Origin: Tenacibaculum dicentrarchi
GTDB lineage: Bacteria > Bacteroidota > Bacteroidia > Flavobacteriales > Flavobacteriaceae
NCBI RefSeq assembly: GCF_900239345.1
Contig: NZ_OESZ01000044.1
Span: 62,001-126,000, forward strand
Direction: 5' to 3'
Length of the DNA stretch: 64,000 nucleotides
This document shows positions 26,452 through 36,122 of the stretch, in pieces (the stretch's first letter is position 1; the number at the start of each line of letters is the position of its first letter). The notes under the pieces were generated by a model, which did no database searches, was not told the origin of the DNA, and saw only the letters and a list, made by a program, of their open reading frames with translations. A program made the translations under genes and the position numbers.

Positions 26452-26616
26452 TTACTGTTCGTCCTTTTTAGGTTCACGTTTGGCTTGCTTGAGTGTTTGC
26501 ATAAGCATCCATTCAATCTGTCCGTTTGTTGAACGAAATTCATCAGCAGCCCATTTTTCAATTACCTTAATCATGTCTTCATTTATACGAAGTGCAAATG
26601 CTTTCTTTTTTGCCAT
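26452..26616 (-). CDS. Small Arc-like ribbon-helix-helix protein
   Basis: 54 residues. KKKAFALRINEDMIKVIEKWA is a ribbon-helix-helix beta strand and first helix, and RSTNGQIEWMLMQTLKQAKR the second helix, as in Arc-family DNA-binding proteins. It lies downstream of an SPFH-domain protein and a small membrane protein on the same strand, an arrangement I recall from other Bacteroidota. Possible regulator of this small operon. Confidence 0.82.
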   Translation of the reverse strand: MAKKKAFALRINEDMIKVIEKWAADEFRSTNGQIEWMLMQTLKQAKREPKKDEQ

Positions 26617-26683
26617 TGTTATTTTTTTGAAAAATAAATGATACTATTAAAAATAACGACTATTATTAGCGTAATAATTGCAA

Positions 26684-27169
26684 TCATTTCATCTTTTTTT
26701 GATAGGTTTCTAAAATTCGTGTGGCATTCTGTTCTTTTTGAGTACCAATAAGTAGTTTTTTTCCACTTTTTAAAACAAGTTGTATGCCAATACGACCTTT
26801 TACAGTGTATGAATTGTGCTTAATTCCCCAGCCTCCATAGTCTAATATTGGGTTAAATGTTACAACACTAGCATATTTTAAAGCGCTCCAACTTATTTTT
26901 TTAGCTTTTAATTGTATCGGATAAAATTGATAATAAATACCTGTTTCATCTATTGTTGTTTTTAATTTCATACTGAAAAAAAAGAGTGTTAATAGTATAA
27001 AACCAACAGTCGATAGTATTAAAACTGAATTCGGCATTGGATTGTCTCCAAAAGGAATTTTTAAAATAAATTGTTGATAAATTCCATATAGGAAAAAACT
27101 ATTCAACAAAATAAAGAGTAAAATAACCCAAACTTGTGTAAATTTTTGCGCTTCTTTAAATACTTTCAT
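26684..27169 (-). CDS. Small membrane protein with PH-like C-terminal domain
   Basis: 161 residues, two membrane helices (about 12-32 and 48-66), then a beta-rich domain (TTIDETGIYYQFYPIQLK, ISWSALKYASV, GIQLVLKSGKKLLIGTQ) resembling bacterial PH-like domains. It is 5 bases downstream of the SPFH gene. Function unknown; a partner of the SPFH protein is likely from the tight spacing. Confidence 0.65.
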   Translation of the reverse strand: MKVFKEAQKFTQVWVILLFILLNSFFLYGIYQQFILKIPFGDNPMPNSVLILSTVGFILLTLFFFSMKLKTTIDETGIYYQFYPIQLKAKKISWSALKYASVVTFNPILDYGGWGIKHNSYTVKGRIGIQLVLKSGKKLLIGTQKEQNATRILETYQKKMK

Positions 27170-27174
27170 CTTAT

Positions 27175-28035
27175 TTAATGGCTTAAAGTTCCTGTATTTA
27201 CAATAGGCGAGGCTTCTTTATCGCCACATAAAATAACTAATAAATTACTAACCATTGCGGCTTTTCGTTCGTCGTCTAAATCGACAATTTGTTTTTTATT
27301 TAATTCATTCAAAGCCATTTCAACCATTTCTACGGCTCCTTGCACAATTTTATGACGTGCCGCAACAATAGCGGTTGCTTGCTGACGTTTTAACATAGCG
27401 CTTGCAATTTCTTGGGCATAGGCTAAATAACCAATACGAGCTTCTAAAACCTGAATACCTGCAATAGACAAACGCTCCTCTATTTCTTTTTCTAAAGCTT
27501 GACTAACTTCATTAATACTAGAACGTAGGGTAATATCTTCTTTGTGTCCTTCATCGGCAAAATTATCATACGGATACATACTTGCTAATTTACGCACGGC
27601 AGCATCGGTTTGTACACGGACAAAATTCTCGTAATTATCAACATCAAAAGCTGCTTTATAGGTTTCGGTAACCCGCCATACTAAAATCGTAGAAATCATT
27701 ATAGGGTTTCCTAATTTATCATTTACTTTTAAACGTTCGCTATCAAAATTACTTGCTCGTAATGAAATGGTCTTCTTTTTATATAAAGGGTTTGCCCAAA
27801 ACAAGCCGTTTTGTTTTACCGTTCCTACATATTTACCAAAAAATAATAATACTTTAGAGGAATTCGGATTTACCAAAATAAAGCCAAGCGAAAGTATAAA
27901 ACCTGCTATTGAAATGACTATAAAACCGATATTTTCATTGATTATTGATACTACAATTCCGCTAATAACGAGCAGTAAAACGATTGCGAACATTAAATAA
28001 CCGTTTACTGGATTGATAATTTTTTCTTTTTGCAT
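27175..28035 (-). CDS. SPFH/Band 7 domain membrane protein
   Basis: 286 residues: two hydrophobic stretches near the N-terminus (16-60), then a Band 7 domain (SLRASNFDSERLKVNDKLGNPIM, VDNYENFVRVQTDAAVRKLA) and a helical coiled region (ASAMLKRQQATAIVAARHKIVQGA). Members assemble into membrane-associated rings or microdomains. It heads a three-gene operon with the PH-like membrane protein and the Arc-like protein. Confidence 0.88.
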   Translation of the reverse strand: MQKEKIINPVNGYLMFAIVLLLVISGIVVSIINENIGFIVISIAGFILSLGFILVNPNSSKVLLFFGKYVGTVKQNGLFWANPLYKKKTISLRASNFDSERLKVNDKLGNPIMISTILVWRVTETYKAAFDVDNYENFVRVQTDAAVRKLASMYPYDNFADEGHKEDITLRSSINEVSQALEKEIEERLSIAGIQVLEARIGYLAYAQEIASAMLKRQQATAIVAARHKIVQGAVEMVEMALNELNKKQIVDLDDERKAAMVSNLLVILCGDKEASPIVNTGTLSH

Positions 28036-28152
28036 TTTTTTTAATTTAAAGTGATATCAAAATGATATCGTAAAGATATGTTTAAATTTTTGTTAAAACC
28101 AAATGTCTGAGTAAATAAATGTATATTTTTGTAGAAATTTAAAGTAATTTTT

Positions 28153-28941
28153 ATGAAACTTAAGGTATTAGTATTGTTTTGTGTTTTTTTAATAAGCACA
28201 TCGGCTATCGCAAATAATGAAGATTTTTGGGGACAAACAGGGCATAGGGCAACAGGAGAAATTGCACAAAATAATTTAACGAAAAAAGCAAAACGTCAGA
28301 TTGATAAATTATTAGAAGGCGAAAGCTTGGCGTTTGTGTCAACATATGCTGATGAAATAAAATCGGATAGAAAAAAATTTGGGGAATTTTACACTTGGCA
28401 TTATATAAACATGCCGTTAGATGCAAAATATAGTGAGGTTGCTAAAAATCCAAAAGGTGATTTAATTACAGGAATTAAAGCCTGTGTGAAAATTTTAAAA
28501 GATAAAAATAGTAGTATTAAAGACAAGCGTTTTTATTTAAAAATGCTAGTGCATTTAATAGGTGATTTACACCAACCATTACATATTGGGCAGAAAGAAA
28601 ATAAAGGAGGAAATGCAATACAGGTACAATGGCATGGAAAGGGGTCTAACCTGCATAGAGTTTGGGATGGCGATTTAATAAATATGTGGGATATGAGCTA
28701 TTTAGAATTAGCCGATAATGCAAAGCGTTTATCAAAAGAACAAATTAAAGTACTTCAAAAAGGAACTGTTATCGACTGGATGCAAGACACGCATACATTA
28801 ACGAAAAAAGTATATGGTTCTGTAAAAACAGGCGATAAACTAAGTTACCGTTATTCGTATGATTATTTTCCTGTGGTAAGAGAACAGTTACAAAAAGGAG
28901 GCTTGCGTTTGGCAAAATTATTAAATGAAATTTTCTGTTAA
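28153..28941 (+). CDS. Secreted S1/P1-type nuclease
   Basis: 262 residues with an Sec signal peptide (residues 1-20). The mature N-terminus starts NEDFWGQTGHRATGEIA, where a tryptophan and histidine are zinc ligands in this family. Further ligands lie in HYINMP, HLIGDLHQPLHIG and LHRVWDGDLI. It is a zinc-dependent phosphodiesterase/nuclease that degrades single-stranded nucleic acids, probably for nutrient phosphate. Monocistronic, followed by a hairpin. Confidence 0.9.
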   Translation: MKLKVLVLFCVFLISTSAIANNEDFWGQTGHRATGEIAQNNLTKKAKRQIDKLLEGESLAFVSTYADEIKSDRKKFGEFYTWHYINMPLDAKYSEVAKNPKGDLITGIKACVKILKDKNSSIKDKRFYLKMLVHLIGDLHQPLHIGQKENKGGNAIQVQWHGKGSNLHRVWDGDLINMWDMSYLELADNAKRLSKEQIKVLQKGTVIDWMQDTHTLTKKVYGSVKTGDKLSYRYSYDYFPVVREQLQKGGLRLAKLLNEIFC

Positions 28942-28953
28942 AACAGAGATAGG

Positions 28954-28984
28954 TAGAGACGTAATTTATTGCGTCTCTATTTAT
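28954..28984 (+). terminator. Hairpin after the S1/P1 nuclease gene
   Basis: Perfect 8 bp stem TAGAGACG / CGTCTCTA with a ten-base loop, followed by TTTATT. Confidence 0.65.
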
Positions 28985-29099
28985 TAAATTCACTTAAAAA
29001 GGAAATTATTTTATTGATTTTCATAGAATTAATCATTTAAAATAAAAATAGCTTAAAATTAAGCGCTAAAGACTATCAATATGTTTTTAGTGTTAAAAA

Positions 29100-29127
29100 T
29101 TGATGCCCCTTATTTTCCCTATCTTTG
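29100..29127 (+). promoter_or_regulatory. Promoter of the flavin monooxygenase-like gene
   Basis: TTG at 29100-29102, 17 bases, then a perfect -7 element TATCTTTG at 29120-29127. The start codon is 27 bases further on. Confidence 0.6.
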
Positions 29128-29153
29128 AAGGGTAAATTATAAAAAGATAACAG

Positions 29154-30194
29154 ATGTTAGATTATGTAGTAATTGGAGGAGCACAAGCTGGATTATCAAT
29201 GGCGTATCATTTAAAAAAGATAGGCAAAAAATTCATCATTTTAGATGGTGAGAAAGAAATTGGGGCTTCTTGGTTAAACAGATGGGATTCTTTAAAATTA
29301 TTTACACCAACAGAATATAATCATTTACCTGGTTTTAAATTTGATGCTCCAAAAGGACATTATCCAACAAAAGTTGAGGTGAGTGATTACTTTAAAAACT
29401 ACGTGAAAAAATTTGATATCAATGTACAGTTAAACACCTTGGTAACATCGGTTAAAAAAAATGAAAATGGTTTTTTGGTAGGCTATAAAGATGGTGAAAT
29501 TCAAACCAAAAATGTTATTGTAGCTACCGGTCCTTTTCATATTCCGTACACGCCACCTTGCCACACTAAAATTTCTGAAAGTGTTTTGCAGATGCATAGT
29601 AATTTTTATAAAAATGACAGTCAATTACAAAATGGTGATGCGCTTGTTGTGAGTGGAGGCGATTCTGGTTATCAAATTTTAAACGAATTGTCGAAAGATG
29701 GTTCTCGAACGGTTTATTTTTCGGGAGATACCAATGTAAAGTCTTTACCACAGCAATTTTTAGGAAAAACATTATGGTGGTGGTTTACACTTATCGGTTT
29801 TTTAAGTTACAGCAAATATAGCTGGATTGGTAAAAAAATAAATTCATCAATACAGCCTGTTATTGGAACGGACGTAAAAGAGATTCTTTCTCGAAAAAAT
29901 GTGATTGCTGTAGGACGTACAAATAGTGCATTAAACACCGATATTACTTTTGAAAAACAAACGGTTTCTAGCATTAAAAATATTGTTTGGGCAACAGGAT
30001 ATCGCCCAAATTTTAGTTGGATTGAAAGTTTAGAGTTAGACAAAGACGGGTATCCAAAAAATTACAGAGGCGTAAGTACTATTGAAGGTTTATATTTTAT
30101 CGGTTTACCTTGGATGTTTACCCGTGGATCGGCAACCTTAGGAGGGGTGGCAAATGATGCGAGCTACCTAGCGGATATCATCAAAAACAAATAA
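29154..30194 (+). CDS. FAD-dependent NAD(P)-binding oxidoreductase (CzcO/monooxygenase-like)
   Basis: 346 residues. FAD-binding VIGGAQAG at 6-13 and a second dinucleotide motif VVSGGDSGYQ near 165. GASWLNRWDSLKLFTPTEYN is typical of the CzcO-like flavin monooxygenase group, as is ATGYRPNFSWI near the C-terminus. Soluble. Substrate cannot be told; this group is often annotated as involved in K+ transport by weak homology, which I would not adopt. Confidence 0.85.
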   Translation: MLDYVVIGGAQAGLSMAYHLKKIGKKFIILDGEKEIGASWLNRWDSLKLFTPTEYNHLPGFKFDAPKGHYPTKVEVSDYFKNYVKKFDINVQLNTLVTSVKKNENGFLVGYKDGEIQTKNVIVATGPFHIPYTPPCHTKISESVLQMHSNFYKNDSQLQNGDALVVSGGDSGYQILNELSKDGSRTVYFSGDTNVKSLPQQFLGKTLWWWFTLIGFLSYSKYSWIGKKINSSIQPVIGTDVKEILSRKNVIAVGRTNSALNTDITFEKQTVSSIKNIVWATGYRPNFSWIESLELDKDGYPKNYRGVSTIEGLYFIGLPWMFTRGSATLGGVANDASYLADIIKNK

Positions 30195-30236
30195 ATTTCT
30201 TATATAAAATATTTTAAATTCAATACTTTTAAACAG

Positions 30237-31169
30237 ATGCAACAAACTACAAATACCATATTAATGGTGCGTCCTGCTAGTTTTAGAATGAACGAGCAAA
30301 CGGCTGTAAATAATTATTATCAGCAAGAATTAGCCAATATGTTACCTGCTACAATTAACGCAAAAGCACAGCAAGAATTTGATGCTTTTGTTGTAAAATT
30401 AAAAGCAGTAGGGGTTGATGTTATTGTAGTAGAAGATACCAAAGAAACAGATACTCCTGATGCCTTATTTCCTAATAACTGGATTTCTTTTCATGAAAAT
30501 GGCGATGTGGCTATCTACCCAATGTTTGCCGAAAATAGGCGTTTAGAAAAGCGAGAAGATGTATTGACTATTTTAGAGGAACAGGGTTTTAAAATAAATA
30601 GTATTGTTGATTATTCTGAAGCCGAAGAACAGGATGTTTTTTTAGAAGGTACAGGAAGCATGATTTTAGATCGTGTGAATAGAAAAGCATATTGCGCTTT
30701 ATCGCCAAGAGCTGATGAAGAGTTGTTTATTGAATTTTGTGAAGATTTTGAATATACACCCGTAATTTTTACCGCAAATCAAACCGTAAATGGAGAAGTT
30801 GCTGCAATTTATCATACTAATGTAATGATGTGTGTTGCCGAAACATTTGCTATTGTTTGTTTAGCTTCAATTGATGATAAGAAAGAAAAAAAATCGGTTG
30901 TTAAGCATTTAAAAACAAGCGGAAAACAGGTAATTGCAATTACAGAAGAGCAGGTAGTACAGTTTGCAGGAAACATGTTACAGGTAAAAGGTGCAAATGA
31001 TGAGCAATTTTTAATAATGAGTTCATCGGCATATAATTCATTAACTGCAAACCAACTTCAGGAAATAAATAAACATACCAGTATAATACACAGTTCGTTA
31101 GAGGTTATTGAAACCTGTGGTGGTGGAAGTGCCCGCTGTATGATGGCTGAGGTGTTTTTAAAAAAATAA
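30237..31169 (+). CDS. ctlX: Citrulline utilization hydrolase type (arginine deiminase superfamily)
   Basis: 310 residues in the five-bladed amidinotransferase fold. Asp-rich DTPDALFPNNWISFH, GTGSMILDRVNRKAYCALSPRADE, a catalytic-type histidine in YHTNVMM and cysteines in the terminal CGGGSARCMMAE give the Cys-His-Asp set. This matches the CtlX group, linked to citrulline use in Bacteroidota. It follows the oxidoreductase by 42 bases on the same strand. No arginine or citrulline pathway genes are adjacent. Confidence 0.87.
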   Translation: MQQTTNTILMVRPASFRMNEQTAVNNYYQQELANMLPATINAKAQQEFDAFVVKLKAVGVDVIVVEDTKETDTPDALFPNNWISFHENGDVAIYPMFAENRRLEKREDVLTILEEQGFKINSIVDYSEAEEQDVFLEGTGSMILDRVNRKAYCALSPRADEELFIEFCEDFEYTPVIFTANQTVNGEVAAIYHTNVMMCVAETFAIVCLASIDDKKEKKSVVKHLKTSGKQVIAITEEQVVQFAGNMLQVKGANDEQFLIMSSSAYNSLTANQLQEINKHTSIIHSSLEVIETCGGGSARCMMAEVFLKK

Positions 31170-31233
31170 ATATACTGCATACTAAAACCTTAAAAGTTAA
31201 GTTTAGCTATCTATCAATTAAATATATTAAGTA

Positions 31234-32097
31234 ATGAAAAAAATTTCCATTTTAATGGTTGCTACTATATTAGTAACATCATGTGTTTCAAAGAAAAAAT
31301 ATGTTCAGTTAGAACAACAATACAAAGCAACCCAAGGTACACTCCAAAAAACAACTCTAGAAAAAGAAGCGTTAGCAGCAAAATTTTCGAAAATTGAAAA
31401 TAGAGTAGCTATTTATAACACCAAAATAAATTCATTAAGAGGCATTAATTCAGAATTAAAAAAAGAAAATGATATTAAATTAGATATGGTAGAAGGTGCT
31501 GTAATGTCTAATGCTATGAAAGTTAAGATGCGTAAAACTTTAGCAAATGTTGATGCTAATTTATTAGCAAATACTAAAACGTTAAAAGATTCTATGAATT
31601 TAGCGGTTTCTTATCATCTGAAAAAATCGATAAATGTTGCTGAATTAGAAAACTCTGACGATATTAATGTAAACATTGATAAAACAGTAGTAATGATTTC
31701 TATTTCAGATAAAATGTTGTTTAAAACAGCAAGTTATAATGTAAATAGAAATGCGTATAAAACGCTTAAAAAATTGGCAGATATCATTAAATCGGAACCA
31801 AGTATGGATGTGATGATTGAAGGACACACCGATTCAAGAGGTATTCATAACGAAGTAATTAAAGATAACTGGGATTTAAGTGTAAAAAGAGCTACGTCAA
31901 TTGTACGTATTTTAGAAAATAAATATAAGGTTAACGCTAGCAGATTAATTGCATCAGGAAGAGGTTCATCTTTACCTTTGGTTGATAATAAAACAAGAGC
32001 TAACAGAGCAAGAAACAGAAGAACAAAAATAATTATTTTACCAAACTTAAATAAGTTTTTTGGTTTAATGGCTTCAGAAGAAGTAATTCAGCCATAA
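31234..32097 (+). CDS. OmpA-family peptidoglycan-binding lipoprotein
   Basis: 287 residues with lipobox ending at Cys 17 (LVTSC), a coiled coil at about 25-85 (QLEQQYKATQGTLQKT) and a C-terminal OmpA domain from about 155. The OmpA domain has the peptidoglycan-binding EGHTDSRGIHNEVIKDNWDL and RANRARNRRTKI. It anchors the outer membrane to peptidoglycan. Monocistronic, followed by a strong terminator. Confidence 0.92.
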   Translation: MKKISILMVATILVTSCVSKKKYVQLEQQYKATQGTLQKTTLEKEALAAKFSKIENRVAIYNTKINSLRGINSELKKENDIKLDMVEGAVMSNAMKVKMRKTLANVDANLLANTKTLKDSMNLAVSYHLKKSINVAELENSDDINVNIDKTVVMISISDKMLFKTASYNVNRNAYKTLKKLADIIKSEPSMDVMIEGHTDSRGIHNEVIKDNWDLSVKRATSIVRILENKYKVNASRLIASGRGSSLPLVDNKTRANRARNRRTKIIILPNLNKFFGLMASEEVIQP

Positions 32098-32115
32098 TAG
32101 AAACTAAAATTGAAT

Positions 32116-32157
32116 AAAAAACCAGCCTTTGATGTAAAATTAAAGGCTGGTTTTTTT
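32116..32157 (+). terminator. Intrinsic terminator after the OmpA-family gene
   Basis: Stem AAAAACCAGCCTTT / AAAGGCTGGTTTTT with an 11-12-base loop and a T run. Confidence 0.9.
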
Positions 32158-32225
32158 GTTGTTAATTTCTTTTCTGAAAGATGTATTGCTGATAAATATA
32201 GTTAGGTTAACTATATTTACTTTTT

Positions 32226-32318
32226 AGTACAAATGCCTAGCCCCGATTGAGGCATTTGTTTGAGCTCTTTTTTGATTTTTTTCAAAAAAAGCGAGTGCGG
32301 AAAGCGGGAAATTGCTTC
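32226..32318 (+). repeat. Structured dispersed repeat, copy B
   Basis: Same unit as at 24064 and 57901. Here the flanks of the CCCCGATT block pair strongly (ACAAATGCCT with AGGCATTTGT), supporting an RNA structure. It lies 65 bases before a MITE-like element. Confidence 0.75.
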
Positions 32319-32382
32319 AAATAATTTTTAGTAATACACAAAAAAACAGCCTTCATATTAAAAAAATGTGAAGACTGTTCTA

Positions 32383-32673
32383 AGAGCCTGTTTAAATTTC
32401 ATCTAAAAAAGTTTTGTAACATCAAAATAAGAAATCGAATCTGTCAAACTGAATTTAGTTCAGTTTCGCATCCTGATTTTCCGTAGTTATTCCCTTTTTT
32501 TGATAATTCTTGTCAATTCGAGTGATTTTAATGACTAAAAGGAATTAAAATTGTATCGAGAATTTGAGTTCTTTTATGTTGATGAACTTTATACAAAAAA
32601 GTTCTCGATACAATTTTTTTGAAGGAAAAAAATCACTCGAACTGACAGTTTATTTAATTTTTAAACAGGCTCT
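32383..32673. mobile_element. MITE-like element with terminal inverted repeats
   Basis: About 290 bp bounded by AGAGCCTGTTTAAA and its perfect 14 bp complement TTTAAACAGGCTCT. Inside, GTCAATTCGAGTGATTTT and GTATCGAGAA recur inverted as AAAATCACTCGAACTGAC and TTCTCGATAC, so the whole unit can fold on itself. No coding capacity is convincing. A TA flanks both ends. A partial relative is at 57750-57866. Confidence 0.72.
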
Positions 32674-32693
32674 AAGTATTTTAAAAACAAATA

Positions 32694-34559
32694 TTAGATG
32701 CTTTTTACAAAGTCTAAAAATATTTTTTTATGCAATTCTAAATCCATATTTGCCGAAAGTGAGGCGCGTACAATATAATCTTTGTCGCCTTCTTTGGTAG
32801 TTCCTTGGGTTGAGGTTGCAGGAATTGTCCAGTAGCATCCTTTTAATTGTCCGTAACTTACACAAAATTTACTTTCGGTAGGTATTTCGGTAATCATTAG
32901 GTTGATTAATTTTAAATTTAAGGCTCTTTTATAAGTCTCTTTTTCGGCATCAGAATTTCCTTTTGTCGGTAAATCTAAAGAGAAAACAGACGGCGTAAAG
33001 CCTTGAGAAGCTAATTCTTCGGATACAAAATTTATTTTTGCGCCTGGTAAATTATCGGTAATAAAAGTTACAAATTCACGGGTGTTTTTATACGCATCTA
33101 TAATTCGTTGGTTCATAGATGGTAATTGCTTTGCCAATATGTTGTATTGAAGTGCCGTTGCTTGGTTATCGGTAACGTTTAAATGAATGGCTATTTTATC
33201 CATTAAGGTTTCCGATTTTTTGTTTCCAACACAATAACCTGTGGTACATTTTCCGCCACTAGGGAATTTTGAGCCACTAGCAAATGAAATAGTACGAACG
33301 CTTGATAATATGGCATTTTCTCCTAAAAAGTGAACGTTCGGACAAAAAGTTTGATCTAAAATAAAAACAGGGTCAACAGCGATTGTTCCTGAGTTTGTAG
33401 TACGTTTTTTAGTTAAAACAGTTTTTAAATCATCTAAATTAGGAACTTCAACTCTTGGGTTGGTAGGAATTTCAGCAATGATAAAAGGAACAGCGTCTTC
33501 TAGGGCTATTTTAGCCAACACAGCATCGATACTCTTTACCATATCGTTACCGCCATCGACTAATAAATCAACAATTTCTACATTTTCAAGACAAGCGGCA
33601 ACACGTCTTGCTTGGTCGTTGGTACCTCCGTAACAATTTGGTGGAACGACAATTTTAATAGTTTTTCCGTTGTTATTTTGCTGTGCATGGTCAACTAATC
33701 CCATTAAAATAGCATATTGAATAGACAGTCCGCTAGAGGCAACCAGCGGGGTTATGGTGCTATCGGTAATTTCTTGGATACTTTTTAAAACCGAAGCCTT
33801 ATCTTCTAATAAATTGCTTTTAGGAATATCCGAAGAAATTGAATTTGCTTTTTTAACTACAAATGATTGTAAAACAGCTAGTGAATCGGCAGGAGTCATC
33901 GCAATACTTTCTCTACGTCTGACGTGTTGAATTTCCGAAATATATTCTTGATTTTCCTTTTTATTTACTGCTAAAACGCTTCCTAATTTTGTGTTTATAT
34001 TGATAAAAAAATCAATATTAGGATTGCTATTTATATTGAAATTACAAATTTCTTTTTCTTCGGATATTAAAATAGTACTACCATCGAAATTAGAAATTTT
34101 ATCAGTAATTTTTTTTAGTTCAAATTTATACCCATAAACATTTTGTAAAACATCGGCATTAAAAGCAGCTGGCAATTTATCGGAATAAATAATTTGGGTG
34201 TTTTTATTTTGCTGTAAATTACTTCTAAGAATGGCTAAAATAGGCATTGTAGTAGAAGAAAAACTGATGATGTTTTCAGAATTTAAATCATTCATTTTTG
34301 AAATAACCCATTCTAAAACACACGACAAAGGATGTCCAAGTCGAATATAATCGTAAGCGGTAGGCAGTTCACTTAGCGCCGATAATTGACTGTTATTGTT
34401 ATTAAATAAGCTTTCGAACTGATTTGTAAATTCAACTTTTGCTAATTTTTCATTGTAAATATCTAGTCGATGTGTTGTTAAATTTAACCAATCGGTAGGC
34501 ATGTTTTTTAGCACTTCATTAATATACTCTTGCATGTTACTGTTTTGCATAATTTTCAA
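32694..34559 (-). CDS. Cys/Met metabolism PLP-dependent enzyme, long form
   Basis: 621 residues. The C-terminal ~400 residues are a fold-type I PLP enzyme of the cystathionine gamma-synthase family: SSGLSIQYAILMGL, the EIPTNPRVEVPNL region, and the Schiff-base lysine K431 in SFASGSKFPSGGKCTTG. The N-terminal ~220 residues are an extra domain of unknown role, beginning with YINEVLKNMPTDWLNLTTHRLD. Ordinary members are about 390 residues. The precise reaction (gamma-synthase, lyase or other) cannot be read from the sequence. Monocistronic, diverging from prfA. Confidence 0.82.
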   Translation of the reverse strand: MKIMQNSNMQEYINEVLKNMPTDWLNLTTHRLDIYNEKLAKVEFTNQFESLFNNNNSQLSALSELPTAYDYIRLGHPLSCVLEWVISKMNDLNSENIISFSSTTMPILAILRSNLQQNKNTQIIYSDKLPAAFNADVLQNVYGYKFELKKITDKISNFDGSTILISEEKEICNFNINSNPNIDFFININTKLGSVLAVNKKENQEYISEIQHVRRRESIAMTPADSLAVLQSFVVKKANSISSDIPKSNLLEDKASVLKSIQEITDSTITPLVASSGLSIQYAILMGLVDHAQQNNNGKTIKIVVPPNCYGGTNDQARRVAACLENVEIVDLLVDGGNDMVKSIDAVLAKIALEDAVPFIIAEIPTNPRVEVPNLDDLKTVLTKKRTTNSGTIAVDPVFILDQTFCPNVHFLGENAILSSVRTISFASGSKFPSGGKCTTGYCVGNKKSETLMDKIAIHLNVTDNQATALQYNILAKQLPSMNQRIIDAYKNTREFVTFITDNLPGAKINFVSEELASQGFTPSVFSLDLPTKGNSDAEKETYKRALNLKLINLMITEIPTESKFCVSYGQLKGCYWTIPATSTQGTTKEGDKDYIVRASLSANMDLELHKKIFLDFVKSI

Positions 34560-34773
34560 CTTTATATAAGCTGTAAATATACAGTAAGTACGGGTATTTT
34601 AATACACCTATAAATGCTTTGTTTTATTGTTTTTTAGAGATAAATAAACCATATAAAATAGTAGATTTTATTTTAATGATAAAAAATGAGTTTTACCCTA
34701 AAAATATAGTTGGGTTAAATTTAAAAATAATTCCGATAAAATCCGTAAATTCGCAGACCAGAAAAGCTAGAAG

Positions 34774-35850
34774 ATGTTAGATAAAATAAGAATTATAAAG
34801 CAACGTTATGACGAAATTTCGGATTTAATTATCCAGCCAGAAGTTATAATGGACCAAAAACGCTACGTTAAATTAAGTAAAGAATATAAAGATTTAGGTA
34901 AGGTTGTTAAAAAAGGACAAGAATACCAAAGTTTAACGGACTCTATTGAAGAAGCGAAAGAAATTATAGCCGATGGAAGCGATGCTGAAATGATGGAAAT
35001 GGCTAAAATGGAAATGGATGACGCTAAAAAGCGTATTCCTGTTTTAGAGGATGAAATTAAGTTTATGCTTATTCCGAAAGACCCTGAAGATGGTAAAAAT
35101 GCCGTTGTAGAACTTAGAGCAGGTGCTGGAGGTGATGAAGCAAGTATTTTTGCAGGTGAATTATTTAGAATGTATACTAAATATTGCGAAGGTAGAGGCT
35201 GGAAAGTATCAACAGTAGATTATTCTGAAGGAACAAACGGAGGTTTTAAAGAAATTCAGTTTGAAGTTTCTGGTGATGATGTTTACGGAACTTTAAAATT
35301 TGAGGCAGGTGTACACCGTGTACAACGTGTACCACAAACCGAAACACAAGGTCGTGTACATACATCGGCAGCAACTTGTATGGTTTTTCCTGAAGCTGAA
35401 GAATTTGATGTAGAAATTAATCCTAAAGATGTACGTATTGACTTTTTCTGTTCATCAGGACCTGGAGGGCAATCGGTAAATACAACCTACTCAGCAGTAC
35501 GTTTAACACACATTCCTACTGGTTTAGTAGCACAATGTCAAGATCAAAAATCGCAACATAAGAATAAAGAAAAAGCCTTTAAAGTATTACGTTCTCGTTT
35601 ATACGACATGGAACTTGCCAAAAAACAAGCAGAAGATGCTTTAAAACGTGGTTCAATGGTTACTTCTGGTGATAGAAGTGCTAAAATTAGAACTTACAAT
35701 TTTCCGCAAGGACGTATGACAGACCATAGAATTGGTTTAACTTTATATGATTTATCAAATATTATCAATGGTGATATTCAGAAAATTATTGATGAGTTAA
35801 TGCTTGCAGAAAACACTTCTAAATTAAAAGAATTAGGAGAAACTATTTAA
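34774..35850 (+). CDS. prfA: Peptide chain release factor 1
   Basis: 358 residues, full length. It contains the GGQ peptidyl-hydrolysis motif ([11 protein letters not shown], near residue 232) and the PCRF domain. The [15 protein letters not shown] segment and C-terminal [17 protein letters not shown] are diagnostic of class I release factors reading UAA/UAG. Followed by a terminator. Confidence 0.96.
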   Translation: MLDKIRIIKQRYDEISDLIIQPEVIMDQKRYVKLSKEYKDLGKVVKKGQEYQSLTDSIEEAKEIIADGSDAEMMEMAKMEMDDAKKRIPVLEDEIKFMLIPKDPEDGKNAVVELRAGAGGDEASIFAGELFRMYTKYCEGRGWKVSTVDYSEGTNGGFKEIQFEVSGDDVYGTLKFEAGVHRVQRVPQTETQGRVHTSAATCMVFPEAEEFDVEINPKDVRIDFFCSSGPGGQSVNTTYSAVRLTHIPTGLVAQCQDQKSQHKNKEKAFKVLRSRLYDMELAKKQAEDALKRGSMVTSGDRSAKIRTYNFPQGRMTDHRIGLTLYDLSNIINGDIQKIIDELMLAENTSKLKELGETI

Positions 35851-35871
35851 TAGCAAATAACACAATATTTT

Positions 35872-35909
35872 AAAAAAAGGTGCAATCTACATGGTTGCAC
35901 CTTTTTTTT
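35872..35909 (+). terminator. Intrinsic terminator after prfA
   Basis: Stem AAAAAAGGTGCAA / TTGCACCTTTTTT with a nine-base loop and T run. Confidence 0.92.
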
Positions 35910-35972
35910 ATCTTTAGAGAATCATTTTGTAACTTGCTAATAGAGTTATGTGTCTTTTTTAATTTTAAAATA

Positions 35973-36116
35973 ATGAATTTAATTCCTATTAATACTATTT
36001 TCAGAAATACAACTAGTAGTTATAAATATTACTGGTGGTTATCTATCATAGAAATATCTTTTTTAGAGGATAAAGAAAACATTTCTTATAATGAGATTAT
36101 ATTTAAAGTTAATTAA
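35973..36116 (+). pseudogene. Truncated N-terminal fragment, probably an HNH-type endonuclease
   Basis: A 47-residue ORF (MNLIPINTIFRNTTSSYKYY then WWLSIIEISFLEDKE) that resembles the N-terminus of longer HNH restriction-endonuclease-like proteins, where a SYKYYWFLxIL motif is usual. It stops after NEIIFKVN, before any catalytic part. Identification rests on recall of that motif only. It lies in an AT-rich patch between prfA and the ssrA-integrated element. Confidence 0.42.
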
Positions 36117-36122
36117 TAAACT

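Noticed and set aside
32564..32800. Forward reading frame across the MITE-like element and the end of the PLP enzyme gene
   Set aside because: Composed of repeat sequence and antisense of a clear coding region.
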